Below are positions 50,492 through 63,756 of a stretch of 64,000 nucleotides of DNA, one piece after another. A program made the translations under genes and the position numbers. The stretch comes from Mangifera indica. Its lineage: Eukaryota; Streptophyta; Magnoliopsida; Sapindales; Anacardiaceae. The notes beneath the pieces were generated by a model. The model was not told the origin of the DNA. It made no database searches and worked only from the letters and a program-made list of their open reading frames with translations. The DNA is taken from positions 8,832,138 through 8,896,137 of the forward strand of contig NC_058144.1 in the NCBI RefSeq assembly GCF_011075055.1. The letters are read 5' to 3'. Within the stretch, counting starts at the first letter, position 1; the number at the start of each line of letters is the position of its first letter.

Positions 50492-51040
50492 GGTCAAAGG
50501 ACCATATCCCACCCAAGTTTTAGTCTAATTCTAAAGTATACTCATAATAATTAAAAAATCTAGCTTACTTTTACTAAAATTTTCTATTAAAAGAAAAGGT
50601 AAAATTATTATTTTCTTTTTAAACCCTAAAATTCTAAAAATTTATAACATTTTTTCTCCTTAATTTAGAAAACTAACATTTTTTCTTTTAAGATTAAGTT
50701 TTAAAGAGTGACATTTTTCCCCTTTTAAATTTTTCAATGATTTTCTGACAAACGACGATCACTCTCTTCCTTCAATGCCTTCTCTCTGTTTGAACTCTTT
50801 CCCTCTAAGTAGAATTCATCTAGATTTTTCTAATTCAAATTAAATCTTTTATTTAGACAACGAAGGCATTATCTAAATATATCATCATTGTTTGGACAAT
50901 GACGATGTGTCCAAACCAAAGGTTCATCATCTCTAGTGTCTATCCTCGGTTTGGATACGTCGTTGTCATCCAGACTAAATTCAATCAAAGGGAGAGCCAC
51001 GACGAGAGAGAGAGAGTAGTCTTCGTTTGCTTGACTTTCA
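50492..51040. repeat. Family A element, left part
   Basis: Begins GGTCAAAGGACCATATCCCA and ACCCAAGTTTTAGTC, the family A terminus and subterminal sequence, then the AT arm and a loop with CATTGTTTGGACAATGACGA. The right arm is absent; a family B end abuts it. Confidence 0.55.
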
Positions 51041-51105
51041 TAAGTTCGAGCTTGAACTTGAGCTCAGTTATATGTTACGACTCAGTTCGAATTCAACCCT
51101 AATTG
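51041..51105. repeat. Family B right terminus, solo
   Basis: GAGCTCAGTTATATG then CAGTTCGAATTCAACCCTAA, whose reverse complement TTAGGGTTGAATTCGAACTG matches the family B end. The left end is missing. Confidence 0.5.
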
Positions 51106-51516
51106 ATATACTACGTTAATTAATTATATAACTTCTAAATTTTTTTATTTTTATTTTCATGTATCAATATTACATACAGTAATATTTATGTTTATATGAC
51201 AATTTTCACATTCATTAATTTTTTCAAGAGTAATCTTATATATATATTGAATATATAAATAAATAATATATTATTATATAATTAAATATTATTTTATCTT
51301 TAACTTAAAATTATTTACTCACATAATAATTTATTATATATATTTAAATTATTATTATAAATATATATGGATAATTTTATTTTTTTTCAATATTGATTTT
51401 ATTAAAATTAATTAATCTAACTTGGATATTAATGGGATGCAAAATGACAAACCAATCGTACGCAGAGGCCGAATTTTGCAAGGGCACAGTGAAACTAAAG
51501 CCTTTGAGTCATAAAA

Positions 51517-52065
51517 AGGCCAAAGAACTTGTTCCCACCAAAGGTTTATTGAAATTAAGTACCTACTAAGTATTAGAAACTCAATTTCTTATTTATAAAT
51601 AGTTAAAATTAATATAATTAGTTAATTTTAACAGTAAAATTATCATTTAATCAGTAATATATTAAAAATAATAAAATTTTATTTTATTTATCTGCTTGGT
51701 TTAGAAGACTAATTATTTTTTTAGAATCAAGATTTGAAAAATCATAATTTCTCCTTAGGGTTTCATTTTCAACTCATCCTTCTATAACAATTGAAATTTG
51801 GTTGTGACCTCTCTTTCTTTGTTACCGATGGTCTCCTTTTGATGTCTTTTCTCTTAGATCCGCTATCAATTTTTGACGAATTCATTGGAGAGAAATGATT
51901 GCCGACAACACAGAAAGAGGTCATGGTCGAATTCTGATTGTCAGAGAATGATGGGTTGAAAATGAAACTCTAGAGGGAAAAATATGATTTATCAAAACTT
52001 AATCTTAAGAAAAATTGTAAATTTTCTAAATCAAGAGAAGAAATAAACTAAAGTTTTATTATTTT
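51517..52065. repeat. Family A element, left terminus and arms
   Basis: Begins AAGGCCAAAGAACTTGTTCC and has the typical arm and loop (CTTTCTTTGTTACCGATGG against GACAACACAGAAAGAGG). The right arm runs to about 52065, where the next copy begins. Confidence 0.5.
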
Positions 52066-52068
52066 TAA

Positions 52069-52882
52069 AACAAAGGATAATCTCTCATCCAAGTTTTAGT
52101 TTAATCTCAAAAATACACTTACAACAGTTGAAAAACCCAAATACTTATCTATGACCTAACTGTTGTTAAAGTTTTGTTTTAAAGATAAAGATAAAATCGT
52201 TATTTTACTATTAATATTAAAAAGATATAAAATTTATTATATTTTCCCCCTAGGTTTTAAAAACTAACAATTTCACCCAAGTTTAAAGTTTTTAAACTTT
52301 GAAAAGTAACATTTTCCCCCCAAATCTAGGGTTTTCATCCTTTTCTAATTACAACCACCCTCCAGGCTTTTCAAAAACAATAGTTTCATCTCTACTCTTC
52401 AACTTTAGCTTTTATCATCTTCTCTGACCTCCTCATTCTCTTGAGCCAACAAGAAAAGATGGTGTGATGAAGAAATGATGATCTCTTTATTGTACTAGTG
52501 TTTATAGTCGACTTAGGTGTTGGAGAGGACATCGGAAGAATGCCAAAAATTGAAGTTTAAGAGTGAGGTGAAACTATTATATTTGAAAGTTCTGGGGGGC
52601 AATACAGTTTGAAAAATATGAAAACCCTAATTTGGGGCAAAAATATTACTTTTCAAAATTTGAAAACTTTAGATAGGGGTGAATATTAGTTTTTAAAATC
52701 TAAGAAGAAAATATAATAAATTTTATATATTTTTAATATTAACAATAAAATGACAATTTTATCTTTACTTTTAACAGAAAAGTTTAATAGTAGTTGATCA
52801 TGAGTTTAGTTTAGACTTTTCAATTACTGCGAGTATTATTTTGATGTTGAGTTAAACTTGGATAGGAAATAATCCTTTACCC
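52069..52882. mobile_element. Foldback element, Mutator-like family A
   Basis: Left end AACAAAGGATAATCTCTCAT; reverse complement of the right end GTAAAGGATTATTTCCTATC. Arms of about 350 bases are inverted copies, including TAAAGTTTTTAAACTTTGAA opposite TTTCAAAATTTGAAAACTTT. Internal CTTCAACTTTAGCTTTTATC also occurs in the 35228 copy. No clear target duplication. Confidence 0.7.
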
Positions 52883-53030
52883 GTATTTTTTATATTTTAT
52901 TGATTAAATAATAATTTTATTCTTAAAAAATTAACTAATTCTATTAATTTTAACAGGTCATATATGAAAGTTTGAATTGATACCAGTTGAGATTTTAACA
53001 AATCTTGGGTGGGAATAAGTCTGTTGCCCT
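52883..53030. repeat. Family A right arm, solo
   Basis: Ends TCTTGGGTGGGAATAAGTCT followed by GTTGCCC, the family terminus. The left half is missing. It abuts the 52069 copy directly, so three family A pieces lie in a row. Confidence 0.5.
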
Positions 53031-54444
53031 TATAAAAGTAATAAAATTTCCAATCACTTTCCCTCAGCCTCAGGTGAAAGCTATTTAGTGCGTGCTATTA
53101 TTGTAAAAGAACTCAAGTGTACACATGGACTAATGATAAGTTGACACCTGGAAAGCAAGGTTTGGGTTGCTTCTAAGCCACTCTTGGCCCATCCCTTAAG
53201 CTCACATTAAAGATTAAAATTCATTATGATAGACAGACATGGCCCAAACCAATTTTTGCTTCTAATTACTTAATTAAAAAAATAAATTAAATGCTTTAAT
53301 TAATAACATTATACCAATTAATTATTTTGATAATTTCCAGAATAACAGACAAATTTGAAAAACTTTCAAATAAACCCAATAAGAATGTTTAATTAGACGA
53401 CAAAAATTAATAAAATATTAAAACTTAAAAAAAAAAACGAGTTTAAAACTTTTAATTTATCTAGTGTAGTGATTATGAGTCTGATTATTATATTTTAGGT
53501 TAATTTATCCAATCAATAAGGGTGATATCTTCGATTACTAAAAAAAAAATAAATAATTAAAAGTCTACAGAACTTTATATTTTTTCAAAAGTTGGCACGC
53601 TACTATGATCATCATGTTTACTTTTACTATTAAAACCAGAAGAATTTATGAATCTAACAACTAAAAGAAATAAAAAGAAATTAATACCGAAGCATTTTTA
53701 GCGATAATCACTCCCTAAATAAAAGACTATTTTATAAAGCTAAAGCTACCAAAGATCCAAAAACTTAAATTGGAAGTTTAGATGCATACAATTCATGGTC
53801 ACCAAAGTGGGGATATGTAATTTTTTTTTATATAATTGTTTGAAGTTGAAGATGGCTAAGCCATGGGAAGGATTGGCTTTTGTCAACTTTTTGTCAAAGT
53901 GATAAGGAGAAGACCAAAATTTGGTTTTGATAATTTAGTGGATAATAATGAAGGTGGGAATTGTTATGTGTGTGTTGGCGATTGAATTGGTGGTCAATTT
54001 GCTTCCCATTATGGAGACAAAGGAGGCACCCCTTTCCAATCTCCGTGTTGAAAATATTAACAAAATTATATATATAATTTTATATATAAATAATGATATA
54101 TTATTATATAATTAAATATTATTTTATTTTTAATTTATAATTATTTAATCATATAAGAATATATCATTGTTTATAAACAAAATTATTCATATTATTTATA
54201 CATATAACACTATTCTGAAAATATTATATCCACAAATTCAAACTGTTAATGGAAAAAAAAAATATAATCTTACTTTTTTTATTTTTAATTTATAAATCTT
54301 TCTTAATCGATAAGTGATATGTTTGGATCTATCCATATTTAAAGTTTGTTTTAATATTTTAATTGGCTTTGGACTTCATCTTTTTCAATGATAAAAGGCA
54401 AACACAGAAATCTAAGAGTAAATTCTAGCTATTAACTGATAAAT

Positions 54445-54481
<37 letters not shown>

Positions 54482-54904
54482 GCCCACAAGAATACAAAAA
54501 AGAGGTGCCAGAGTTGCATTTGTTTAGTCAGAATCATCTTCTATTTATATTCATTCATTTTCAATACAAATCTTTGGTATCTTGTCATGTCTCCTGGAAG
54601 CTTTTAGATCATTCTGCCGATGTTATATAAAAATAATGACACATTTGCTAAAATCTAATCCTCCATATCAAGTATATCATCAATGAAATGATTCAAGATC
54701 CAATCCTTGCATGAAAACATATCTAAGATGAGATGAGATGAGGTTAGGTATCAGATTCTCACTTGGGTTTTTAATATATATATATATTTTTTATTATTGA
54801 GAGATTTTATAAACAAAACTGTACCTCAAAATATTATGCCAAGTGTTGCTGAGACTATCTATTTGGGATTTTAAATTTCTTGTTCTCCAAACCAATTTTT
54901 TTTT
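53031..54904. other. Spacer between TCP20 and YSL6 with microsatellites
   Basis: AT-rich. It includes a (TA)n run at about 54448-54475 and a recurring AT-rich word block at 54055-54215. A shorter AT run lies at 54774-54786. No gene recognised. Confidence 0.45.
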
Positions 54905-55115
54905 TTTAAGAAAGAACCTTATTTGAGTTGGATTATTATTTTTAAGATCGAATCAATCATACTAAATAGGATAAATTTCAGGTTTAATGACCGATCCTAT
55001 AACTACTGAATCAGATAAGTTAAAAGTTTAATCTTAATATGTTATTAGAGAAAACTTAAACTTAGATTCTCTTATTTATGAAATCTTATTTTTATCACTC
55101 AAACTATCCTTTTTA
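54905..55115. repeat. Dispersed repeat family E, copy 2
   Basis: Counterpart of 42880-43095: AAGATCGAATCAATCATACT, TATAACTACTGAATCAGATA, then TATCACTCAAACTATCC near the end. Confidence 0.5.
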
Positions 55116-55353
55116 CAGGTGAAAGAATATGATTATTCCAAATAGATTGAGTGTTAAGTATGAAACAATCATAGTTGGATGATTCATTTCAATCTATTAT
55201 TCCTGTAATCATAATATGAAGATATTAATTCTAGACGCCAAACCAAATCCTATTAATATTATCTAGGCCTCAGATTTTCCTTTTTAAGTGGTGGAGGGAA
55301 TATCTTGCTAAGACTTGTCAACAAACAATTAGTCTTTTGGTTCACATCCACTA

Positions 55354-55354
<1 letters not shown>

Positions 55355-55384
<30 letters not shown>
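55355..55384. repeat. (AT)n microsatellite
   Basis: About 14 AT units, 0.5 kb beyond the YSL6 stop codon, followed by the common AT-rich spacer words to 55500. Confidence 0.9.
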
Positions 55385-55388
<4 letters not shown>

Positions 55389-55927
55389 AAAATTAGTACA
55401 TACTCATATGTATCATTACATGATTTAATATTATTTTATTTTTAATTCAAAATCACTTAATTATATGATAACACACATCATATATATATCTATTTGTATA
55501 ACCATTATCCTTATGTCACATCTATTCTACAAATGAAGTACCCATTTCTTATTTTTCATCTTCATTTTTATATATTTATTGTTTATTTCGTAAAATTATA
55601 CCATCAAACCAATAAAGATAATTTAGTTATTAAATTATGTTATAATATAATTCATATGCTTAAACAAACAGGGAGGTGAGGAAGAACAGATAAAGGATAA
55701 AGGAATTGTTGAGTATTTGCAAATGAGCAGATAATGATTCTTCTATACAATGGGTGCTAAGTGTAAATCATTCTTCCAGTCCCATATGCGCTGATTTGCG
55801 TTTTTTACGATAAGTCTTGAGATCCATTTCTTGAGATATACAACAGACATTTTACAGAATCCAATAAAAAATGGCCTTCAATGAACAGCAACAAATACAA
55901 CACAGCCTGAGCCAGCGATTTTCCAGC

Positions 55928-58900
55928 TCAGTTACCAGTAGCAGGGCCAAAGTACATGCAGATGGGTGGGTTGATTCTGAAAATAGAGAGAACTGCAGAT
56001 GGTATTGTCCAAATGCCATCGCCACATATTAGACCTGAAGCAACTGCCCCTGCATAATCCTCTGCATCCTTGCGATTGATTCGCTCCCATATAAAGAGTA
56101 TAACTGTCCCCACAAACATGTCGATTGCAAAGTATGCTCCAATATAAAATGGAACTGCCATAGCCATCGGAATGGGAATAAACTGCGCTATTTTCTTTGG
56201 TGTCACATCCCTTAGGAGGTTAATAAGCAGAGCAGCAACAAAGAACCCACAACATATGGCCAGACAATGCTTGGGCAGCTCTGAGAAGCCCTCAATGCCT
56301 AGAATGGCCATCTCCCTAAATATCACGGCATATGGTGCTTTGTACGGACCGTCAGGTGAACCGATATCAAAAGCCGTCCAAAACATCCAGAATGTGAGTG
56401 GTGCAATGACACAACCCATAGCTGTTCCTACCAACTGGCTCACAAACATCGACTTCACTGATGATAGAGTGAGATAACCTGTCTTAAAATCCTGCATGAG
56501 ATCGGCTGCAGTGGAGACAATGGACATCATAACACCACAAGCTGCTAACCCAGCAACAACCCCTCCATTGCTTCCGACCAGAGAAGCAATGATGAAAAGA
56601 CCAATCTTTCCATAAGTTGTAGCCAAGCTCCAGTCTGTAAGTCCAGTGCCATAAGAGTTGCAGAAGGCTAGTGCAGGGGCAATAAGGTATGAGCAGAGAA
56701 CCAAGTACCACTTGAGAGGTGGAAAGATGATTGGAATTGTTGCTGTTGATATGGCTGCCAGACCAACATATCCAGAAGCTGCAAGCCAGTTGGGTATCCT
56801 GTCTTTTAAAAAGACATCATCTCTTTTTTTCTGATCCAGTAACAATTTCGAACTCTCCGAATCTGCAAAAGCACGTCAGTAAAATTAATTTCCACAAGAA
56901 TCACAGTTCATTAGAAAAAAGAAAATTGCATATGAATTTTGCATCCAGAGTTCTCAGATGATTGTTCTGTTTTGATAGACTGCCATAAGTTCACAACAGA
57001 GGTCTTCCTATTGTAATGATCACATTTCGTATAATATTGGTCAATTGATAAACCATATCCAGAAAACCTCAATAACCACCATAAAAATTTAAAAAAAAAA
57101 AGCTGAAATTTATAAAACTACCATTGATTCAGGAAAACATCAACAGTGGATGAGCCTCACTGTTTTACCAATCATTGGTTGAATATAATTGAAAAGGTTG
57201 AAAAGAATTATAGTTGGCTATCACAGGCTAAGTGAAATTGTTAACAGTAATGCCATGTGTAAATAATGAGCCAGATTTTTCCATCAATTTTCACAGTTGA
57301 GATGATTTGGTTTTCAGAGATAACATAGGGCCATATATCCTCACCCTGAACTTCATTAACAATTGGAAGTTTGCTCTGTTTGGTGCTTTTGTTGCACATT
57401 TCCTTAACAGTTATAGCTATTATCTTGACCAGATTGTAAAGGCCATCTCCAAGGATAAGGGCAATAGCTATGAATACCTGCAAAAAGAGATGACAGGAAA
57501 AAATCACTTTAGAGCAGATAAATAAGATACTAGTTCAAGATTATGGAATTGGCTTTGAGCCAATGAAAGAATGTGATTAAAATTAATGTGTATTACCATA
57601 CCTTATATCCATAAAGACCTTTAAAATCGCTGCTACCCAGGTCAGCTGGATACCAGTCGCCAGCATGTTGGGAGATGAAAGGCCAGAGGAAGCCCCATGA
57701 TATAATAGCCCCAAGAAGAACAGAGCAGTTCACAATGTGGGGACAAATAAGTCCACATCCAACATAAGTTGGACTGAAGTCAAAATAAAACCTGCATCAA
57801 GCAAAAAAGTATACATGATTTCAACCACTTTAGTGCAATCTGGCTAAAACAATATATCATGTTCTGAAAGATGAAATTTAACAAACAATACAAAAGACAA
57901 AAGTAGAAAGTTATTTGCTCTCTGTATTTTATATTATATATTATAGGCACTACTAGTTCCATGTTACTTACTGGATGCAACTCAGTAAGAGGCCCAATGT
58001 AAAATGTTCAATAACTAAAAATTATTTTAGAAAATAAGAAGGAATAAATTGATAAGGAATATTTTTCAATAAAGTTGTTGCCCATAAGGGTATGCAGATA
58101 TTCTATAAGACAACAAAAAAATGGAAAAAAACCCTAACTTTTTGATATTTGCCCCTATATCTAATAATTGAATAAATAGAGGGAATAAAAGAAAGAACCA
58201 CAAATATAATAACTAAAAAGAATGAAACTTTAGTCTCTAAGAGAGAAATGGAGAAAAGTACATATCTCAAAGAATCCACTAGAGCCTTACGTGTTTTTAT
58301 ATAGAGTCAAACCAAGGGTGGGAAAATTGTCAAATCCACAAGAATCCCCAATTCCACTAAAGAACCACTTAAAGCAGCTCCAAAATAAACTTATGCTCAA
58401 GTACTTTCCAAGACAGCTGACTTGCTTCCTGTGACAAAAAGTCAAAAAATAATAGATACATAAGTAGGAAGAAAGCCATTAAACTCTGATTACTTTACAA
58501 ATTTATATTAAAGAATGTACAACGAATTTACAGCTAATAAATTTGCAACACATCAAAACCAGACATATATAGCACCTGGAAATTTATCTGGTAAGAACTG
58601 AAAGACAATTACAAATATAATCGCAGCAGAAGTACATAAATACTAACAAGTAGCAATGTACTATCAAGTAGAAAAGATAGATATCATGGACTTTTTTACG
58701 CAGGATTATAAATTATTTATTCTTCTTTCTTAATTGTACCCTTAAAGCTCTGTGTATCTTCAAAATTAAGGACCTCTTAATTTTCATTGCTTTGATTTTT
58801 TTTTTAAATTTTCCTAGATAATATAAATCTTCTATCACTTCTCTCCAACAGTTTTGCAGAATGAGAAATCATAGCAAGATATACAAATAATGAACATATA

Positions 58901-60355
58901 TTCAATCATTACCCTGCAAGCTCAGCTCCAGAGTTGGTGTGAAAGCTATTTATCAACATTGCTGTGGCTGTTCCACTGGGATATGTAAGCTTATAGTCCA
59001 AGACCATAACCTGATACCATTCACAAAAAATTAGGAGATAGACAATATCCATAAGGCCCACCTAGTTGTCATGGACGCATTGAGACTTTAAGGACAACAT
59101 ATGTAACAGAGAGTTCAAATCTACCTACCTTTTTCAAATTTCACTTTCTTAAACAGCTAAAATCTCTAGGAATAAACACATATCAGTACCTAGAACGATA
59201 TATGAACTCATTCTTCACAAATTCAATATCAGTATTCAGAAACACAAACGAAAACCTTAAACCAAATTTAACAAGTAACTTTTCAGTATCAATTCTAAAT
59301 GATTGGACAAGATATTCACAACCAAATGTATGACAATACGATATAAATCAGTTAACTTCCTAGACTTAACTAGTCTCTAAACTTATACTTTCCATATATT
59401 AAAGCACGCTATTAAAAGCAAAAGAATGACAACAATGACTGTGAAAGATACCTTGCGAAGTGGAACAAGACCGAAAAGCCCAAGGAAACTGACAACAAAC
59501 AGAAAACCAATCATCCAAAGCAATCCTGGGTTCAAAACATCTTCTGCCCGGTTACCCGGGTAGTCAGCACCAATTAGTTCATATGTTCTCTCATCCATAG
59601 CAAGCAAATAAGAACCAAATCCCCCTGCAATCAATTTACTACTAATTAGTTTATCAACTCCATGTATTAAAACAAAAGAGCTGATTAATAGAATAATTTC
59701 ATATAAATTTCGTCTTTTCCATTATAATCAAGTTATCATGATTCAATAATCTTAACAATAATTCTCCATTATATAAAATTTTAATTTCTAATTCAGAAGA
59801 CAAACCGAAAAACAAGCAAATATCTAGATATATCAATTTCAGTCCAATAAATTGTGTACCTATGTTTTAGTAAGCGTGTAATTTTATTTTTAATTTAAAA
59901 TTATTTAATCATTCTATAACACTAATAAAATGTGTATCCATATGTTAGCTTAAGATAGGTAATTAAGAAAGTTAAACATAAAAAATAAAAATAGAACGAT
60001 TACCGCTAAATGCAAGGCCATAACAAGCGACAACACAAGTTTGAATGACGGTGTTTTCCTGTCTGGTAAAAGGCTTAATCGAGAACCCTAAATTGGACAA
60101 AAAACTAGTCCACGATTTAACAAAGAAGAAGCCAAGCAATCCAGCCGCTACGTTGAGCGACGGAATGATCCCCACCGTAAGATTCAGCTTGTGCGTGATG
60201 ATACAGAACAAAGCCCCCATCATGGCGCTGACAACCAGCCCTCTGATGGTGATCTGATCCTTCCATTCGGGAACGGTCTGATCTTCCTCGTTGACGGCAG
60301 AGATTTTCTCACTAGGTCCAATCAACGGCTCAGAAACTCCTCCTTCGGCTCCCAT
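55928..60355 (-). CDS. YSL6: Metal-nicotianamine transporter YSL6, OPT family
   Basis: Membrane carrier of the Yellow Stripe-Like group. Arabidopsis YSL4/YSL6 sit on plastid or internal membranes and help release iron or nickel chelates. Seven exons: 60355-60004, 59624-59452, 59010-58913, 58428-58291, 57791-57602, 57477-57345, 56862-55928. GT-AG junctions keep frame; 672 aa, normal for the family. The N-terminal tail is acidic, then about a dozen or more hydrophobic helices follow. Family motifs: [100 protein letters not shown] and the end [26 protein letters not shown] and [12 protein letters not shown] mark the YSL4/6 branch rather than YSL1-3 or YSL5/7/8. No damage seen. Confidence 0.95.
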
Positions 60356-61021
60356 AATGCGGCGATTTTCGGGACTGGTACAGGAGAAAGAGATTTGATT
60401 GATAGATGCGATGTGTCGTGAAGTTTTGCTGAGCTTTGATATGTTGGGGATGAGGTAGAGATAAGAGTTGAAAGTTCGGTGGGCAATCCAACAAATTTTA
60501 CGATTTGTGGTTAGGTGGTCGAATTGATTTTTTACACGTGTATCTTATTTTATTGATTTTCAGTTTGTTTGGTTGCTTTTTGTCGTTTTTTACAGCTATT
60601 GACTTGTAAGTTACCCGCCGAAAATATAATTGCGATGGAATCAAGAGGAAAGAGTAAAGGTTAAAATAAATAATAGAATCATTAGAATCTTAAAGAATAA
60701 ATAATAATAAATAATTTTATAATTTAAAGAATTGATAGTTGTCATTAGGTACAGAATCAATCATTTATGGTTTGGTCTGGTCAAATTGAATTTGTTAATT
60801 ATAATTTTCAATAATTTGGTGTTTTGGTTGAAATGCAAGAAGACACCGTTAATTGTCATTCATGGGTCCCTTGAAAGTTTAAAGATTCCTGAATTCTGGT
60901 AACGCTTTTATTTATTGTCAAGGTAAAAATTTTTAACCATTTCAATAAAATGATTTAAAAAGAGAGTTATAAGAATTTGAAATTGAAATTTTGGATTAGC
61001 ATGCTCTTATTCAATTAATTA
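60356..61021. other. YSL6 promoter side
   Basis: Upstream flank of the YSL6 start; nothing specific recognised beyond AT-rich sequence. Confidence 0.35.
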
Positions 61022-61519
61022 TAGAGATGACAATGGGTCAAATAGAGGCTAAAAACCTTAGTTGCTAACTTTGTCCCTATAGAGAAATTTTTTTCCTATT
61101 TTTACCTTGTTCACGATATAAGAATGGTCAGAAATTTCCGTTCCCTTTCTGCGAGAAAATTTTCTCTTTCTTCCCTTTCTCATCTCTGTAGAGAAAATTG
61201 TTTATAATTTTTTCTCATCTCCACTAGAAAAATAATAAAACATTTATTAAATATCAAAATTATTTGTAAGAACAATATTATACATACTTACTTTAAATAG
61301 ATATGTATATGTCATCAAATGATTCAATATATAAGAATTTAAAAAATATATAAAAGAGGGAATGAATCATAGAGAGAATGAGTCAAAAAGGACATGTAGG
61401 AATATATTTATCTTTGTCCCTGTCCAATCTTTAATTGTAGAAATTTTTGTCATCTTTATCTCTATTTTTATTTTTATCAGAGAATCCTTTTTTTATTCAA
61501 AAAGAAATTATCATCTCTA
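61022..61519. repeat. TIR element with TAGAGATGA ends
   Basis: Begins TAGAGATGACAATGGG and ends AAATTATCATCTCTA, a short inverted terminus. It contains CTTTGTCCCTATAG / CTTTGTCCCTGTCC words and TTTTCTCATCTC repeats, typical of a widespread plant non-coding repeat. About 500 bp, no coding. Target duplication not evident. Confidence 0.5.
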
Positions 61520-63756
61520 ATAAATAATATGTTCAATTGTACTTGTTATAATATTTTCATATGGGCAAACGTCCCCGTTTAGGTTATGGGCTAGTCTTGG
61601 GCCTCAAAGGCATCCCCAATTACCGAGAACAAAGAAACATGGTATCAAAATTGCATCTTCACAAATTACAGATGGTCGGCATAGCCCTTCATAAATATTT
61701 TCTTGATTAAATCACGGTAAATCTTACCAGTACCCAAAATGGGGCCACCTTATGATCAACTTGTATATACTTTATCCTAAACCCATCTGGAAACAATAAG
61801 AAAGTAAATTGTTTTCTTCACTCTCCAGAAACAAATGGGAAGCCACTTAGATTTCTACGTCTCCACGTGAAATTCACATGTTCACCATCTAATCAACCAA
61901 TGGACTCACCACACACCCAACTCAATGACTCACTTATTTGCAGGTTTTTCTGTTTGTCTTAGTGTAAATTTTAGAAGGGTGTAAGTGATTCTCTTGTCTT
62001 TACTCCTTAAAGAGGCAATAATTTCCCGTGTTTTATAGTTGCTCGTTGGCTAGCTCAAACAAGGATGCCTATAACACCTACTTCACAATCTACAGTTACT
62101 CTATATTGTTATGGAAAAAGCTTGTCTCACATTAATCATTATTGCAATGGATGAAGGAATGAACTTGCTCAAATAAAAACAATAGAAATTTTTGCTGACC
62201 CGGATTCCATGGCAAGTTACTGGGCAGCAGGAAAGCAACTGCAGCCGTGGCTATCACCTGGTGCTCATGTTCATCAATGGGTCCTGCATGCCCTCCATGG
62301 AAATATGTATTATATCAATGTCTATTGAGCAGAATTATCACTTCCAATCATAGATGTCAAATAAGATAATGATAAAATCCTTAGGAGAACTATACCTAAA
62401 AATTAGTTATTAAAATTGCAGCGTCCAAATTCATATAAACCTCATATCAGAAATCCATACTTTTCAATGTGAAATTCAAATCTTATACCTTGCAATTGAG
62501 ATCCTCACATCAGAAATTCATATTTTTCAATATGAGATTGAAGTCTCATACTTTACAATTGGGATTTTCACATCCACATGTCCTAAACGGTAGGAACTAG
62601 CTACCAAAACTCGTGGGTCACTTAGATCAAATGTCATGTTTCACCATCCTAGTGAGTGTATAATAATAATGTCAATTGATGTATTATTTGCCTTCTTTAA
62701 TAATGAACAGAAGTTCAGGAAAATATGCTTACCACACACAGATTGGAACAAAGATCTTAGAATTTGATTACATGTGGCATGATAATTACCATGGATCCAT
62801 ATAAAAACAGCCAACAATATCCACACTGTAAACGTTAGTCACTTTACCTGTGGAGCTTCGACAACAAAACCCCACTTGTTGAAAGGTGTTTCAAACTGAA
62901 TATGCTTGCGTGGCTTTTGTCTTTAGGCCTACAACAGCTTCTTCCTTAGCTTAATGCTACTTCTATAGATGCTTGTGGGACATGTTGATAAAAGACGGTT
63001 GGAAACTCAATTTAAGTAGGCTCTATCGAAGAATTCCACACAGCAAGGAAAGGCACTTCAGAAGACAAGCTTCAACTGCTGAAAGATGTCTTAGTCATGC
63101 CTGCAACAAGAGTACAGTTTGATCAAGTAACATTAGAAATCATGAAGAAGCATTAATAGCATAAATACAGGGCAAAACAGAAAAACTCCTGGAACTGAAA
63201 ATAGTCTCATGAGTTGATGACTAAGGAAAAAGTGCAGAAACTTAAACTTGAATTAAAAAGCACAAAAACTCAAGCACTAGACATCTATATTTTCAGTTTA
63301 ATGCCACAAGATGACATGAGATATCATTTACAAATTTTGGTATAGGATAAATTTCTCAACTCCTCCGGGTGATAAATCATAAATCATTACAGCAAGATGA
63401 AAGACCAAAAAAAGTTTCACTACTAAGTTCAGACTTTGCCATGAAGATCAAGGTATTGAAAACGAAAATCTTAGACATCAATATCTCAGCTCAGTTCACG
63501 TAAGTGCTAAAAAAATATCACTAAAACTCTTTCAGTTAAAATCTGAGATATTAAAACTTAAGTGAAAGGGTGGTTACACAACCAAAATTCCAAGCCAAGA
63601 CGATCAATTTTGAAAAAGCAAATATGTACGAACAATTCAAATGAAGGAGAAATAAAGTAACTTCAGAAGATGAAGTCAGATATGCCTTGCAATAGTATGA
63701 TCAATCCACACCAGTTATTAGATGGGGCAAAAAACTGGCACTGATTTACTAGAGAT
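61520..63756. other. Spacer at the right end, possible gene remnant
   Basis: Less AT-rich than other spacers. On the minus strand, a frame open from about 62322 to the stop at 62134-62132 reads plausibly protein-like (GGHAGPIDEHEHQVIATAAV) but short and unrecognised. A 63-bp tandem repeat lies inside at 62441-62566. Another minus-strand stretch, 63105-62830, follows a good acceptor (TTGTTGCAG) but is broken by stops in all frames that I read. Confidence 0.35.
62441..62566. repeat. Two tandem copies of a 63-bp unit
   Basis: CTCATATCAGAAATCCATAC starts copy 1 (62441) and CTCACATCAGAAATTCATAT starts copy 2 (62504), and both end near TTGCAATTGAGAT / TTACAATTGGGAT. A third start (TTCACATCCACATG) follows at 62567. 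Confidence 0.75.

Noticed and set aside
56172..56477. 101-codon plus-strand frame inside YSL6
   Set aside because: Antisense of the last YSL6 exon, which is continuous and family-like on the minus strand.
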